A stretch of 64,000 nt of DNA from Liolophura sinensis (GCF_032854445.1 NW_027017977.1:62001-126000), one strand, 5' to 3'. Shown: positions 19,971-32,069, counted from the first letter of the stretch. Notes: generated by a model from the letters alone, not told the origin. Made by a program: numbers and translations.

Positions 19971-22900
19971 ATGGCGATATATGATAAAATTATACAATGG
20001 AATTGTCGAGGTCTTAAGGTAAATCTTATTGAAATAACACACCTAGTTCAATCTTTAAAACCAGTTGCCCTCTGTCTTCAGGAAACTCACCTGAAGACAT
20101 CTGACAAAGATAAATTATCTCTTAAACATTATACACTTTATAGCAATTATTCTGGTGAAGAAGAGCGAGCTTGTGGCGGCTCCTCTATTTTCGTAAATAA
20201 TAATATAATTCACAGTCCTCTTGATCTCGTTACTGAGTTTCAGGCTGTGGCCGTCCGTTTTTCTTTGTCGGAAACCCTTACTTTATGTTCGATCTATATT
20301 CCTCCTCATTCTTCTTTGTCAATCTCTCAGTTACATAACTTGAAAGAACAACTCCCATTCCCTTTTATAATTATGGGGAATTTTAATGCCCATAACCCCT
20401 TATGGGGCAGTAATAGTATAAACGGTAAAGGCAAAACTTTGGAAGATTTTTTATCAAAAGATGAACTGTGTTTCAGTGATGGTTCTAATACCTATTTACA
20501 TCCAGGTCATGGCGCTTATTCTGCTATCGATCTCACTATCACAGATCCATCACCTGTCCTTGATTTTTCTTAGAAGGTGCAAGACGATCTCTGTGGTAGT
20601 GACTAGAACCTATCTTAGAACATATCACTTCTAATTCTTTAGAACGTGTAGGTAGGTGGAAATTCAATCAAGCAGACTGGCAGATGATCCTATGTTAAAA
20701 TTTAACGAACTTGTATTACGAGCTGCAGATAAAACTATACCTAAGACCTCGACAAATCCCAAATCCAAAAGTAAACCGTGGTACGACAATGACTGTCGTA
20801 AAGCCATAAAGGACCGTAAAAAGACTGAACGCAGATTTAATCATTGTCCTACTGATAATAATTTACACCAGGTTCGTGTTTTTAGAGCAAAGGCTCGCCG
20901 ATTACTCAAGTCCAAGAGACACTCTTGTTGGCGGAACTTTGTTTCGGGCATTACGTCAAAAACACCCATGCGTAAGGTCTGGAACATGGTTCAGAAGCTT
21001 ATGGGCAAAAGTAATAAAGCAAAAGTCCAGCATTTGAAAGACGGAGATAATATATTAACCTCTCCATCCGATATAGCAAATAAATTAGCTGAGACTATTT
21101 CCAAGAAATCTTCTTCTGAGAACTATACTAAAAAATTCCAACATATTAAAAACAAGAAGGAGAGAATTAAATTGCCCTTTTCTTCTAAAAATTTAGAGCG
21201 TTAAGCCATAATCATTCATTCATGCATTCATTCATTCTAAAAATTTAGAAGATTATAATCGTCCTTTTAATATCGAGGAACTTAAAACTGCATTAAAAAG
21301 GCCCACGATACTTCCTGTGGTCCTGATAACGTATATTATAAGATTCTGAACCATTTACCACCTGGGCCATTGGAGATTCTCTTGGACTTGCTTAATGATA
21401 TTTGGATAGCTGGTGATTTTCCACCATCATGGAGGGAGGCGTGTATTATCTCGGTTCCTAAAGCGGGTAAGGGTCATACTAATCCAAATAATTACCGTCC
21501 CATAGCTCTTACCAGCTGTGTCTGTAAGACTTTGGAACGGATGATGAATGATAGACTTGTTTGGTTTCTTGAAACCAACAAGTTACTTTCTAATATTCAA
21601 TGCGGTTTTCGTCAAGGTAGATCCACTATTGATGACCTTGTTCGATTCGAAACGTTTATTCGCGATGGCTTCATCAATAACGAAAATGTGGTGTCCATAT
21701 TTTTTGACATTGAAAAGGCCTACGACACCACATGGAAATACGGTATTTTAAAAGACCTCGCGGATATGTGACTTAAAGGTCGATTAACTATATTTATATC
21801 TCAGTTTTTATTTTATCCTCAGTTTAAGGCCCGGGTGGGGTCCACTCTTTCTGACTCTTATGAGCAGGAAATGGGTGTGCCCCAGGGCAGCATTCTATCA
21901 CCAACTCTGTTTAGCATAAAAATAAATAGCCTAGCAAAAACATTAATATCGGGCATCGAGGGTTCTTTATATGTTGATGATTTCCTTATATGCTTCCGAG
22001 CTAAGAATATGAATAATATCGAACGTCAGTTGCAGCTTTGTCTCAATAAAATGGAGAGATGGGCAACTAAAAACACTTTTAGATTTTTAAGGTCTAAAAC
22101 CGTTGGTATGCATTTTTGAAATAAACGGAAACTTCATCTTCATCCCGAGCTTAGTTTTTGTGGTGAACAGATTAAAATTGTTGGAGAAACTAAATTTTTA
22201 GGTATAATATTTGAAAGTAAGCTATCTTTTATACCTCATATCAAAATGATTAAGGCTAAATGTGCAAAGGCTCTCGATATAATTAAGGTCGTGTCTAGCA
22301 CCGACTGGGGTGCTGACCGATCAGTTTCAATTAATTTATGTCGTTCTCTGGTGAGGTCTAATTGGACTATGGATCCATCATTTACGGTTCCGCTAGGAAG
22401 TCGTAGATTAAAATGTAGCATCCTGTTCATCAGCAAGGTTTGAGGCTCAGCCTTGGTGCTTTTATAACCTCCCTTGTAGAAAGTTTATACGTAGAGGCTA
22501 ATGAGCCTTCTTTATATAACCGACGTATAAAACTGAGCCTTCAATATGCTACAAAGCTTAAAGCACATCCAACAAACCCCGCCTACGACTGTGTTTTCAA
22601 TCCATTGTATGTAGACAAATATACTGAATGTCCTAACAAAATCCCTTCGTTCGGTGTTCGCATACGGAACCAATTTGTGGAAGATAACATCAAGCTGGAG
22701 GATATAGTTCCGGTGTCTTCCGGAGTCTCCTCCATGGCTCCTTCCACAACCTCAACTAATATTTGATCTACGTAAATATAATAAATCAAATACAAATCCT
22801 CTTATAATTCAGCAAAGTTTTGCTGAAATCAGGGCTGATGATATGGATTATAAATTTATATATACTGACGGGTCAAAGGATGGAGACAGGGTTGCCGCTG

Positions 22901-23646
22901 CTGCTGTCTTAGTGCAGCGGGTCACTTCTCTTCGTCTGCCACCTTTGTCTTCTATCTTTTCTGCAGAGGCCAGAGCTATACTCCCGGCCTTATCATATGT
23001 TTCCTCTGGGCATGCCCAGGGCACAGTGATATGTAGTGACTCACTGTCTTGCCTTTTGGCGATTTAGAATAATAAATTTAAAAATCCATTGATACTTGAG
23101 ATAATAGCCAAACACCGAAAACTAATTGAAAGAGGTAAAGATGTTATATTCTGTTGGATACCTAGTCACACTGGTATCCATGGAAACACAGTCGTGGACA
23201 GGGAAGCGAAAGCTGCTCTATATGAACCTGTATCTCGGGTTAAAATCCCTTATACTGACGTGAAGTCTAATATTCTTAAATATATTCGTCGCCTTTGGCA
23301 GGGTGAATGGGACTTGCAGATCAACAATAAACTGCATGCCATCCATCCCGTCATTGGATACAATGCCTATACTTGTCAAATGTGTCGTAGAGACCGAGTA
23401 GTTTTTAAGGCGGTGTCGTATTGGACATACTCATCTGACACACAATTTTACTTTAGATGGGAGCAGTGCTCCCGAGTGTGTTGGATGTGATGTACAACAT
23501 GGCATCAAACTGTGTACTGTGTAGACTTTGCCCATGTTAGGTAAAGGTTCTACACAGTCAACTCTCTATATGATTTATTTGACAGCTTCGCCGGCGATGT
23601 TGTCATAAATTATTTGAAGGTCATTGGCCTATATCATAAAATATAA
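19971..23646 (+). pseudogene. LINE ORF2 polyprotein, broken (copy J)
   Basis: Endonuclease, reverse transcriptase and RNase H. It starts MAIYDKIIQWNCRGLK at 19971 (the Asn of WNCRG is a catalytic position), then LCLQETHL with the catalytic Glu at about 20080. The first frame ends at 20571. The reverse transcriptase spans 21370-22120: SWREAC, CGFRQGRST, FFDIEKAYDTTW (motif A), GVPQGSILSPTLF (motif B), and SLYVDDFLIC with the catalytic YVDD (motif C). RNase H spans 22840-23250: IYTDGSKDGD, FSAEARAILPAL, CSDSLSCLL and WIPSHTGIHGN. It ends with the Cys/His region and IGLYHKI at 23646. Domain order with RNase H suggests the I/Nimb/Jockey group; the clade is uncertain without a tree. Confidence 0.88.
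21198..21234 (+). mobile_element. 37-bp LINE 3'-tail insertion
   Basis: Only the last GCGTTAAGCCATAATC and about five ATTC-type units of the LINE 3' end, flanked by a perfect 15-bp duplication TTCTAAAAATTTAGA at 21183-21197 and 21235-21249. It interrupts ORF2 of copy J. Confidence 0.93.
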
Positions 23647-23933
23647 ATTTTTATTGTCATAAATACCCATAGATAAACAGTTATATACATATAGATTTAT
23701 ACATGTACTTTTATCCTGGTTTTCGAGTTTTAACTCTTATTTTTCTTTTATACGATTTTAAACATGTCTTTGCTTTTTGTTTTGCTGTTGATGTTGATAT
23801 TGTCATATTGAAAGCCTCAACCGTCTCGCGTTTTCACCTTGTTCTCGCCACGATATGGCTGAAATATTGCTGATGTGGCGTTAAGCCATAATCATTCATT
23901 CATTCGAGTTGTATTATTTCTTACTGTTCCTAG

Positions 23934-25160
23934 TGCGAGACAGTCAGAGGACCAGATAACTCAAAGCGACTCCAACATTAAGATGCGTAAACAGGCAAGT
24001 TTGAAAGCCATCGTTATCGTCGGTATTTTTCTTCAGTAAACTGTAATTTTTGTTTGTGAGCATATTTACAAATAACTTATATAGCAGTTATATCAGCTGT
24101 GAGGAGAGTAATTATTTCTTACAAAAATATATCCATCTACCAATAAACCTTATTTCTGATGCTTACGTAAAACATTTTCATTTTGACGTGGATACCTAGG
24201 CTCATATTTCTAAACCTAAGACATCTCAGATATCATCGTTATTCCACAAATAACATGTGATTAGATGTCAATTGTAATAGATTTGCATTAATTGCCAGGA
24301 AATCTCTGTACATTTTGAACTATATTTCTAACTGCAGTATGCATTAACACGAATAGCTGCATGGGGCTTAAAGTGCAACTGTAAAGACATACCCTGCACT
24401 CCTTGGTTCCCAATGTGGTTTCCTTAATATATAGATGTTGTCCGTAATTCTTGTCTATGTTTGAGTCAGAAGTACCGTATGTCAGTTTAGTGATTTCTTT
24501 TTTCCTTGCGAACGTGTACTGCCCTCAGTTGTATACGTCCACATGATTGCATAGCTCATAAGCCAGGAATTTCCTATATGATCGCTCAGTAATACTTGTA
24601 TACAGCTGGTATACAGCTGGCTATGCCCTCGGGGTTTTCTGAGTGGGTTCCTTGTATTGCCAAGCAATTACACAAGGACTTTAAACTTGGCGGTTGTCTG
24701 ACAGGTGATGCCTGTATATCATCTACATGAAGATTTTTAGTCCACGCTAGGTTTGCAAGGCAAAGAATATCACTAAACTGACATACCTCGGATGCAGAAA
24801 TGGACAGGTGTTATGAACAACCACGTCATTCAGCAGAAAACAGGAGTGTTGAGAGACCTTGAGAACCGAGGTGTGTTGAGTAAGACAGTTCTTGTATATA
24901 GGGTTATGCTTGTACATTTATACGTTAATATATCCTCATAGCGCACGTATTTCTTTTCAGGTAGTCAAGATGCTGTCCGTTGCTCTATTCGTCTTTATAA
25001 TGTGTTGGGGACCAGCCGTCATTTTTGATATGGGCTCTAACATTTATCGGTGGAATACGTTTCACAATCCGTGGTGGACAGAACGGGTCTCCATCGGACT
25101 AAACTCTGTGGGCTTCTGCAATAGTTTTTTCAATCCAATGATTTATACCGTGTTCTCAGG
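23934..25160 (+). CDS. Class A GPCR, two internal exons (ICL3 to TM7)
   Basis: Host gene fragment coding for part of a rhodopsin-like G-protein-coupled receptor in the plasma membrane. The exon 23934-23994 follows a TTACTGTTCCTAG acceptor and encodes a polar loop ending NIKMRKQ. The exon 24961-25160 follows TTTCTTTTCAG and encodes VVKMLSVALFVFIMCWGPAV (transmembrane helix 6 with the CWxP motif), an extracellular loop, and helix 7 with NPMIY (the NPxxY motif), before donor GTAAGT. The exons join in phase 0. The first exon's donor is GCAAGT, a GC-AG intron. The loop-to-helix junction K-x-V-V-K-M-L is typical of peptide receptors, but I cannot name a ligand. Helices 1-5 and the C-terminal tail were not found in the window. 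Confidence 0.85.
23995..24960 (+). other. GPCR intron, GC-AG type
   Basis: 966 bp between the two GPCR exons. It starts GCAAGTTT and ends TTTCTTTTCAG. I recognise no transposon inside it. Confidence 0.75.
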
Positions 25161-25342
25161 GTAAGTATTTTGTTTTACTATCCGCAGAACCGCACAAATA
25201 TGAGATAGTCTGCACCCTGTGACCCATTTGAGCAAATATGGCTTTAAAGAAAAGACGAGCCAAATCAATGAAGCAACGGCGGTGTAACACTTCGCATATT
25301 GTCACGTATCCTGTGATATCCGCCGTCTGTCATTTACGTCAG

Positions 25343-25570
25343 AATGAATGAAAATTTGAATGGTCATGGCGTAACACCACATGGGTAATTTGTCAGCCAC
25401 ATCGTTGTGAGATAAAGTTGAAAACACAAACCAGTGAATGGTTTGTGATATATTGATAACAACAAAAATAAAACAACCATAGACGAAAGTGTTTAAAACG
25501 AGTTTAGGGTTTAAACCAAACCTGAGTAAAGCTCAAAAATCCTGTAGTGTGTGTACATGTATTTAGATAT
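25343..25570 (-). mobile_element. Old LINE 3' end, copy K1
   Basis: Diverged minus-strand tail and 3' UTR: GAATGAATGAAAATTTGAATGG, then GGCGTAACACCACATGGG and GTTGTGAGATAAAGTTGAAAACAC. It lies in the intron after the GPCR helix-7 exon. Confidence 0.65.
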
Positions 25571-25628
25571 ATCATTCCTGTCCCTTTTTTATAGATCTGG
25601 AAAACCTGTGACAACTTCCAAAAAGACG

Positions 25629-25698
25629 GGAAATCTCCAGATTAATAAATCGCAATTAACTCTATGGAAATCTCCAGATTAACAAAATCACAATTAAC
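25629..25698 (+). repeat. 37-bp tandem duplication
   Basis: Two units beginning GGAAATCTCCAGATTAA at 25629 and 25666, differing at a few bases. A simple local duplication. Confidence 0.85.
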
Positions 25699-25840
25699 AA
25701 ACAGAAAAGAGAGACGGTTATCGGTTTAGCACAATGTTTAAGCATCTATTTGTTAATTTCGTCTATACCTGGCGGGGTTTTTTTTTTGGTGTTCAGGGAA
25801 AGCAGCACATTTCTGACTTCCGTCAAGCTGGTTTGAGTAA

Positions 25841-26580
25841 ATGAATGAAGGAATAAATGAATATGGCCTAACGCCACATCGGCAATATTTCAGCCATATC
25901 GTGGCGAGAACAAGGTGAAAACACTAGACGATTAAGGCTTTCGATATGGTGGTGAGGCAGTGCTTAGAGGAGGCCATGTGTTTTCCACCGCAATTGCAAC
26001 ACTTGATTGTGTTGCTGCAGTCGAAACCAATTATGACCTTTAGAAAGGAAGCAAACCACTTCAGTTTACATTGGCCCTTTGCCGTTATCAAATCTGATGC
26101 ATGATGCATGCGACGGTAGAGAGGTTCTATTAAACGTCAATAAATATGTATTCAATTTAAGGATATTACCAGCTTTCTTTGTAGTAAAGGGCTTCACTCG
26201 GGTAACACTCTGTGGTCCTAACTCTGCGCAGATTTCTTCATCGGATAAGTCTGTAATATTTTCATCCCTGCCACGTTTTATCCCCTGGCAGCTGTTTACG
26301 GAATTGCGAGGGGATCTAGACACCAGAATATCAGATATTTTGTTTAAAACAGATTTAGTTGGTTGTTCTTGCCGGAAACACTCTGCGGGAGTGTCACCGG
26401 ATTTTAGTGTAACAGCTGCGCCCTGCAAAGCCTTCTTTACAGTATCTATATTAAATGACTCATTATTCGCTGAAATTTGTTTTCGCGGATATTCTCCAAA
26501 AATATGTTCGCGGGAAATAACTTTCGCGTATTTAAGAGGATACCGAAAAGAAATTTTAAAATTTTCCAAGATATAGTCAA
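25841..26580 (-). mobile_element. LINE copy K2: 3' tail joined to ORF1
   Basis: Minus strand. 25841-25950 is tail and 3' UTR, and 25952-26580 is ORF1, so all of ORF2 is missing. The join is near 25951. This could be a deletion inside one copy or two insertions side by side; no target duplication settles it. Confidence 0.75.
25952..26569 (-). pseudogene. LINE ORF1 remnant (copy K2)
   Basis: An open stretch at 26569-26066 covers the N-terminal two thirds (SGDTPAECFRQEQ, CQGIKRGRDENITDLSDEE, LKLNTYLLTFN). A second stretch at about 26109-25930, in another frame, carries remains of the knuckles (GFDCSNTIKC, CNCGGKHMASSKHC). The first knuckle is largely lost. Confidence 0.75.
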
Positions 26581-27007
26581 ACAGGTGTCATCATCGGTGG
26601 CTTTAATCCTCCTTTATTTTCTGCGGTGTAGCTAATCCTCGTGATCTGGATCAGAGCTTAAAATAACAATGGCAGTGGGGGGGGGAGTGGATTATCACCA
26701 CGTAACATGGTCAGTAACTGCAAACATTGCCGTACCTGTCAAACGGCCATTATGTTGCTGTACACATTTCGCAGTTTGTTAGGAGCTCACTCATTGGACC
26801 ACAGGAGAGTCACAGCAAATGGGATAACGTGTGTCAGAGCGACATTCATTAGAGCCCAGCACGTACTGGTATCTACTTTTCTTTCACTTTACCCGAATAG
26901 TCAAGATTAATCAAACTAAAGATGAATAAACCTCGAGTGTGTTTATACCTACAAAGCCTTGCCGCCAGAGTTTGTATTTAATAAAACCATAATTTTCCTT
27001 CCATGCT
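26581..27007. other. Unassigned stretch
   Basis: No gene or known repeat seen. A short run of nine G near 26677 is the only notable feature. Confidence 0.5.
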
Positions 27008-27639
27008 CCCCCGTGCGGTCCCCGAAGCGACAAACGTAAGACCTCAGCCTTCCAGGAAAGTTTGCCATAAAAGGCGACTAACCTAGAGCTCTCCTGTGTG
27101 AGCCCGGTGAATATAATAGGCTCACATCCTCCCGGTTGTGTGAGAAGAAGCCGGGGAGCAACCTGTTTGCCGTGGGTTGCGACCCGTAATCTACGAGAAC
27201 TGGCTTCTGGTGGCTGAGGGCGTGTTGGTCTTGCGAGATCCTCACGCCCAACACGCTACTTTGGCCCTGACTTTGAGAGAGACGGGAGGTCGGATGTGCC
27301 CGGTCCGATCAATCGGCTTGGTCACGCCTTGCCTCTGCGTTGTCCCAAAATTTCTCCATGACACTATTCCTTAAAGAAAATGTTATTTCTGAAATTTCGT
27401 TTGCGTGACTACGATTGAAGCGGTGGCTCGTGGGTCAATCGAGAGGTGTGTATTTGATGTGCCACCTTTGGGTAGGAGACAGAGGTGCTCGTGATGGGGA
27501 ATTGGGTGTTAAGGCCATGTATTCGAGTACACCTCATGTGGAGTCCTTGATGTGTTTTCCCGCTGGGTATCCCTGGGTTCAGGCATCGCCCTTGTTGGCA
27601 CTCCGTGGTGGGTGGGGGACACGTGGGGTGAATTTTTAT

Positions 27640-28648
27640 ATATCTACCTTGTCTTCATTAAACCTTTCCCCAAACGTTTCAAAGAAAGAATTTTTGGCCT
27701 GCCTTTATTGTCCTGTGTACAAAAAACAACACAAGACCTTCATGCAAATTAGACCCTTTCTTGCTTAAAAAATGTATGGAAGGATCGGCAGAACAGGTTA
27801 AACTTGTTAAAAAGCTTCGATAGGGCGATGTTCTGATCGAAGTCTTTCGTAAACAGCAGGCACTCAATTTAATGTCCATAAATAAAATAGCTGATTTTTC
27901 TGTTGTTGTGTCTCCTCACACAACATTAAATTCTAGTCAGGGAGTGATCCGAGATAGAGATCAGGACCTCGCCGACTTCACCGAGGAACAAATATGTTCT
28001 GAATTAAAATGGCAAGGGGTTGCTAAAGTCATACGATTTAAAACAAAAAAAGGTGATAACATTATAAAACTTAATACTTATTTGCTGACTCTCAACAACC
28101 CATCCGTTCCTCAATCGATCTACATTGTCCCGTACGGTGTTCGAGTGGACCTGTACATACCTAATCCAACGAGGTGCTTTACATGTCAAAAATTTGGGCA
28201 TGTCAAGGGCCAATGTAGAAATCAGTTGGTGTGCTTCAGATGTGCAGGAGAAGGCCATAAGGGCTTCGACTGCACTAAAACAATAATATGTTTCAATTGT
28301 GGCGAGGTCCATATGGCCTCCTCTAAGGGCTGTTCCCTCTTTATTAAAGAGAAACAGATTTTTACATTAAAGGTACAAAATAACATTACTTACCTAGAAG
28401 CACGTCGCCTGATCTCTGCCCCGAGCACTCCCCTGAAAACTTCATTCGCCAATGTAGTCAACAAAGTGTCCACATCTGTTGGCACTCAAACATCTAAAAC
28501 GTCGCCCATTGGTGATGACAAACTTAAAACAATAACTGTACCAGAATTAGTTAAACCTGTAAACAAAGCTATGACTTCTTCTTCTTCTGCGCAGACAATT
28601 CAACCCGATGCCGAACGAAAGAACAATAACCATATCTGCTCCTGCTGA
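27640..28648 (+). pseudogene. LINE ORF1, best-preserved knuckle region (copy L)
   Basis: The open frame 27872-28648 holds 258 residues. By alignment to the other copies the family start would be near 27650, where the ATG is now TTG, and a frameshift lies between. Counting from 27872, zinc knuckles occur at residues 102-115 (CFTCQKFGHVKGQC), 121-134 (CFRCAGEGHKGFDC) and a variant third at 140-154 (CFNCGEVHMASSKGC). Upstream is the conserved acidic and LNTYLLT region; downstream is a Ser/Thr-rich tail. It binds RNA or DNA by family analogy. Confidence 0.85.
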
Positions 28649-28915
28649 TAAAAATAAATCTAAAGTGGGTCAAAAAGGGTCTAATCAACATGATCTTAAA
28701 CCTAGTGGACAGTCAGACCGCCCGTGTAAGGCCACTAGAAACCCCATTTAAACTTATAATAAGTTTGGATCTTTGGAGGACGTTAATCCTTCACAACAAA
28801 ATGTGGATGTGATGGATATATCACCCGCACCAGGGAGATCTAACAGCCGATCTCCAAGGAAGGGTCGTCCTCGGTCCAAACATAAAGAAAAATCTCCTAC
28901 TCTTCTTCCTCCATA

Positions 28916-30565
28916 ATTGCGATATATGACAAAATTATACAGTGGAATTGGCGAGGCCTTAAGGTAAATTTTATTGAAATAACACAGCTTGTTCAATCAT
29001 TAAATCCTATTCCCCAGTGTCTTCAGGAAACGCACATGAAGACATCTGACAAAGATAAAATCACTCTTAAAAATTATTCCCTTTATAGCACCTATTGTAT
29101 TGAAGAAGAGCTAGCTGCAGGCGGTTCCTCGATATTCGTCAATAACAATATTATTCACAGCCCTATTCCTCTGGATGCAGAGCTTCAGGCTGTGGCCGTT
29201 CGTGTTTCATTATGTGAAACAGTCACATTATGTTCGGTGTATATACCTCCGAACACTTCCTTGTTAGCTTTGCAGTTACATAATTTTAAAGAACAATTAC
29301 CTAAACCGTTTATAATAATGGGAGGTTTTAATTCCCATAGCCCCCGTTGGGGCAGTAATAACATAAATAATAAGGGCAAGATAGGAGAAGACGTCTTATC
29401 TGAGGAAGAACTGTGTTATTTCAATGATGGTTCTAATACCTAATTACATCCGGGTAATGGCACTTATTCTGCTATCGATCTCACTATCACAGATCCATCA
29501 CTTCGCCTTGATTTTTCTTGGAAGGTGCATGACGATCTTTGTGGTAGTGACCATTTTCCTATAATCCTAGAGCATATCACTTCTAGTTCTTTAGAACGTG
29601 TAGCTAGGTGGAAATTCGATAAAGCAGATTGGATCGCATTTAAGATGTACTGTAAGGCTGAGCCAGAAGCTCTCAATGCAGCAGATAATCCTGTATTAAA
29701 ATTTAATGAACTTGTATTGCGAGCTGCCGATAGAACTATACCTAAGACCTGGACAAATCCCAAATCCAAAAGTAAACCCCGGTACGACAATGACTGTCGT
29801 AAAGCCATAAAGGACCGTAAATGGGCTGAACGCAGATTTGATCATTGTCCTACTGATAATAATTTAAACCAGGTTCGTATTTTGCAAGCTAAGGCTCGTC
29901 GATTACTCAAGTCCAAGAGACAATCTTGTTGGCGGAACTTTGTTTTAGGCATTATGTCAAAAACACCCATGCGTAAGGTCTGGAACATGGTTCAGAAGCT
30001 TAAGGGCAAAAATAATAAAGCAAAAGTCCAGCATTTGAAAGACGGAGATAATATATATACCTCGCCATCCGATATAGCTAATAAGCTAGCTGAGAAAATT
30101 TCCAGGAAATCTTCTTCTGAGAATTATATTAAAGAATTCCAACATATTAAAACCCAAAACGAGAAAATGAAATTGCCCTTTTCTTCTAAAAGTTAAGAAG
30201 ATTATAATCGTCCTTTTAATATCGAGGAACTTAAAACTGCATTAAGAAAGACCCACGATACGGCTTGTGGTCCTGATAACGTATATTACAAACATCTGAA
30301 CCATTTACCACCTGAGCCACTGGAGACTTGGACTTGCTTAATGATAGTTGGATAGCTGGTAATTTCCCATCGTCGTGGAGGGAGGCGTGTTTTTTCCCGG
30401 TTCCCAAACCGGGTAAGGATCATGCTGATCCAAATAATTACCGTCCCATAGCGCTTACCAGCTGTGTCTGTAAGACTATGGAACGGATGATTAATGATAG
30501 ACTTGTTTGGTTTCTTGAAACCACCAAGTTAATCTCTAATATTCAATGTGTAATATTCAAATAAA
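28916..30565 (+). pseudogene. LINE ORF2 N-terminal half (copy L)
   Basis: The usual ATG is mutated to ATT near 28916. The endonuclease shows WNWRGLK, LQETHMKTS (catalytic Glu), GGFNSHSPRWGS and CGSDHFPIILEH, with one stop near 29440. The lysine-rich linker follows (29525-30196 open). The reverse transcriptase begins SWREACFFPVPKPGK and breaks at about 30550, where sequence jumps directly to motif C (SLYVDDFLIF). Motifs A and B are deleted. Confidence 0.85.
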
Positions 30566-30698
30566 AATTAATAGTTTGGCTAAAACATCGACATCTGGCA
30601 CTGAGGGTTCATTATATGTAGATGATTTCCTTATATTTGGCAAGGATTCTTCACCTCTGTGTTTGACCTGTTTAACAGCGATGCTTAATTATTTGAAT

Positions 30699-30960
30699 AT
30701 AAGCGTCATGTCCGACATTCATATACCATTCGTTGTCCGTAAAAGGCGTTCCAAGTCGATAATCGCAAGATCCATTTCCAAAACAACGTTCAACACTAGC
30801 TCCCAAAGACAAAGGTATGTAAGAAATTATGCAAAAAAGAAATAAAGCTGGTAACACACAAGAGAGAAGCGGTCATCAGTTTTAAATGATGCCGGGCAGA
30901 CAGTGGATATTCCAGGCATGAATTCCATATCAAAGTTCAAATTCGCAGTGCGTTAACGAG
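30699..30960 (+). repeat. F repeat, copy 3
   Basis: Starts ATAAGCGTCATGTCCGACAT and shows GGCGTTCCAAGTCGATAATC and ATATTCCAGGCATGAATT. It follows non-LINE sequence after a truncated LINE reverse transcriptase. Confidence 0.8.
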
Positions 30961-31187
30961 TCCGTAAGAATATAGTTTATACATATTTTAGTGCATCAAA
31001 CAGAAAGCAATTGTGGTTTTTGGCTTTTAACTGAAATTTAGTTTCTTAGGTGCTTTTAAAATGTTCCCCTTTAAGTTTTGATTGTTCATCCGCTAATGTC
31101 GAAAACTGTTCACGGCTTCCTCATTTAAACATGTTCTCGCCACAATATAGCTGAAATATTGCCGAAGTGGCGTCATTCATTCATCTA

Positions 31188-32069
31188 AACGTCAGTTTCA
31201 GCTTTGTCTGAATAAGATCGAGAGATGGGCAACTACAAATGGTTTTAGATTTTCAACGCCTAAAACCGTCGGGATGCATTTTTGTAATAAACGGAAACTT
31301 AATCTTGACCCCGAGCTTAATTTTTGTGGTGAACAAGTTAAAATTGTAAATATTTGAGAAAGTAAATTTTTAGATATAATATTTAATGGTAAGCTGTTTT
31401 TTATACCCCACATTAAAATGCATAAAGATAAATTTACAAATGTGAGCGTCATGTCCGACATTCATATACCATTCGTAGTCCGTAAATGACGTTCCAAGTC
31501 GATAATCGCAAGATCCATTTTCTAAACAACAAAACAGACTAGCTCCCAAAGACAAAGGTGTGTAAGAAATTATACAAATAGGAAATAAAGCCAGTAACAC
31601 ACAAGTGAGGAGCGATCATCAGTTTTCTATGATGCTGGGCAGACAGTTTATATTGCACGCAATTTTTGGGTATAATATTTGATAGTAAGCTTACCTCATT
31701 ATATCTCATTTTAAAATGCGTAAAGCTAAATGTACAAAGGCTCTCGATAAAATTAAGTTCGTGTATAGCACCGACTGGGGGTGCTGACCGGGGGTGTTTT
31801 ACTCAGTCTATATTGTTGTCTGGTGAGGTCTAAATTGGACTATGGATCCATCATTTACGGTTCCGCTAGGAAGTCGAGTATTAAAATGTTGGACCCTTTT
31901 CATCAATAAGGTTTGAGGCTCAGCCTTGGTGCTTTTAGAACCTCACCAGTAGACAGTTTATACGTGGAGGCTGATGAGCCTTCTTTACATCACAGACGTA
32001 TAAAACTGAGCCTTCAATATGCTGCAAAGCCTAAAGCTCATCCAACAAACCCTGCCTTCGACTGTGTTT
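31188..32069 (+). pseudogene. LINE ORF2 pieces around F repeat 4
   Basis: 31188-31440 holds the segment after the reverse transcriptase (CNKRKLNLDPELNFCGEQ). 31661-32069 starts again about 70 bp upstream in the same segment (GIIFDSKL-like) and continues to the YVEA-x-EPSLHHR region. The two pieces overlap in LINE coordinates, so the F repeat between them is bracketed by a short LINE duplication. Confidence 0.75.
31441..31655 (+). repeat. F repeat, copy 4
   Basis: Follows LINE sequence ending TAAATTTACAAA, the same LINE position at which copy 2 (13714) begins. It contains CGTTCCAAGTCGATAATC and a truncated right part. Confidence 0.8.

Larger units (their letters stand above)
18443..23905 (+). 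mobile_element. Nearly complete LINE, copy J
   Basis: Plus strand: partial 5' UTR 18443-18710, ORF1 from the ATG at 18711, ORF2 from the ATG at 19971 to the stop at 23646, 3' UTR and ATTC tail to 23905. All domains are represented, but frameshifts and stops break both frames. The 3' end lies 28 bp before a host GPCR splice acceptor. A 37-bp LINE tail is inserted in ORF2 at 21198. Confidence 0.9.

Noticed and set aside
20990-21240. CRISPR-like array or microsatellite system in the ATTC runs
   Set aside because: Eukaryotic context; ATTC runs are LINE tails, as shown by the conserved sequence before them and by target duplications.
24892-24960. N-terminal extension of the GPCR frame from an ATG-like start
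   Set aside because: A strong TTTCTTTTCAG acceptor ends at 24960 and helix 6 begins right after it; the upstream part is intron.
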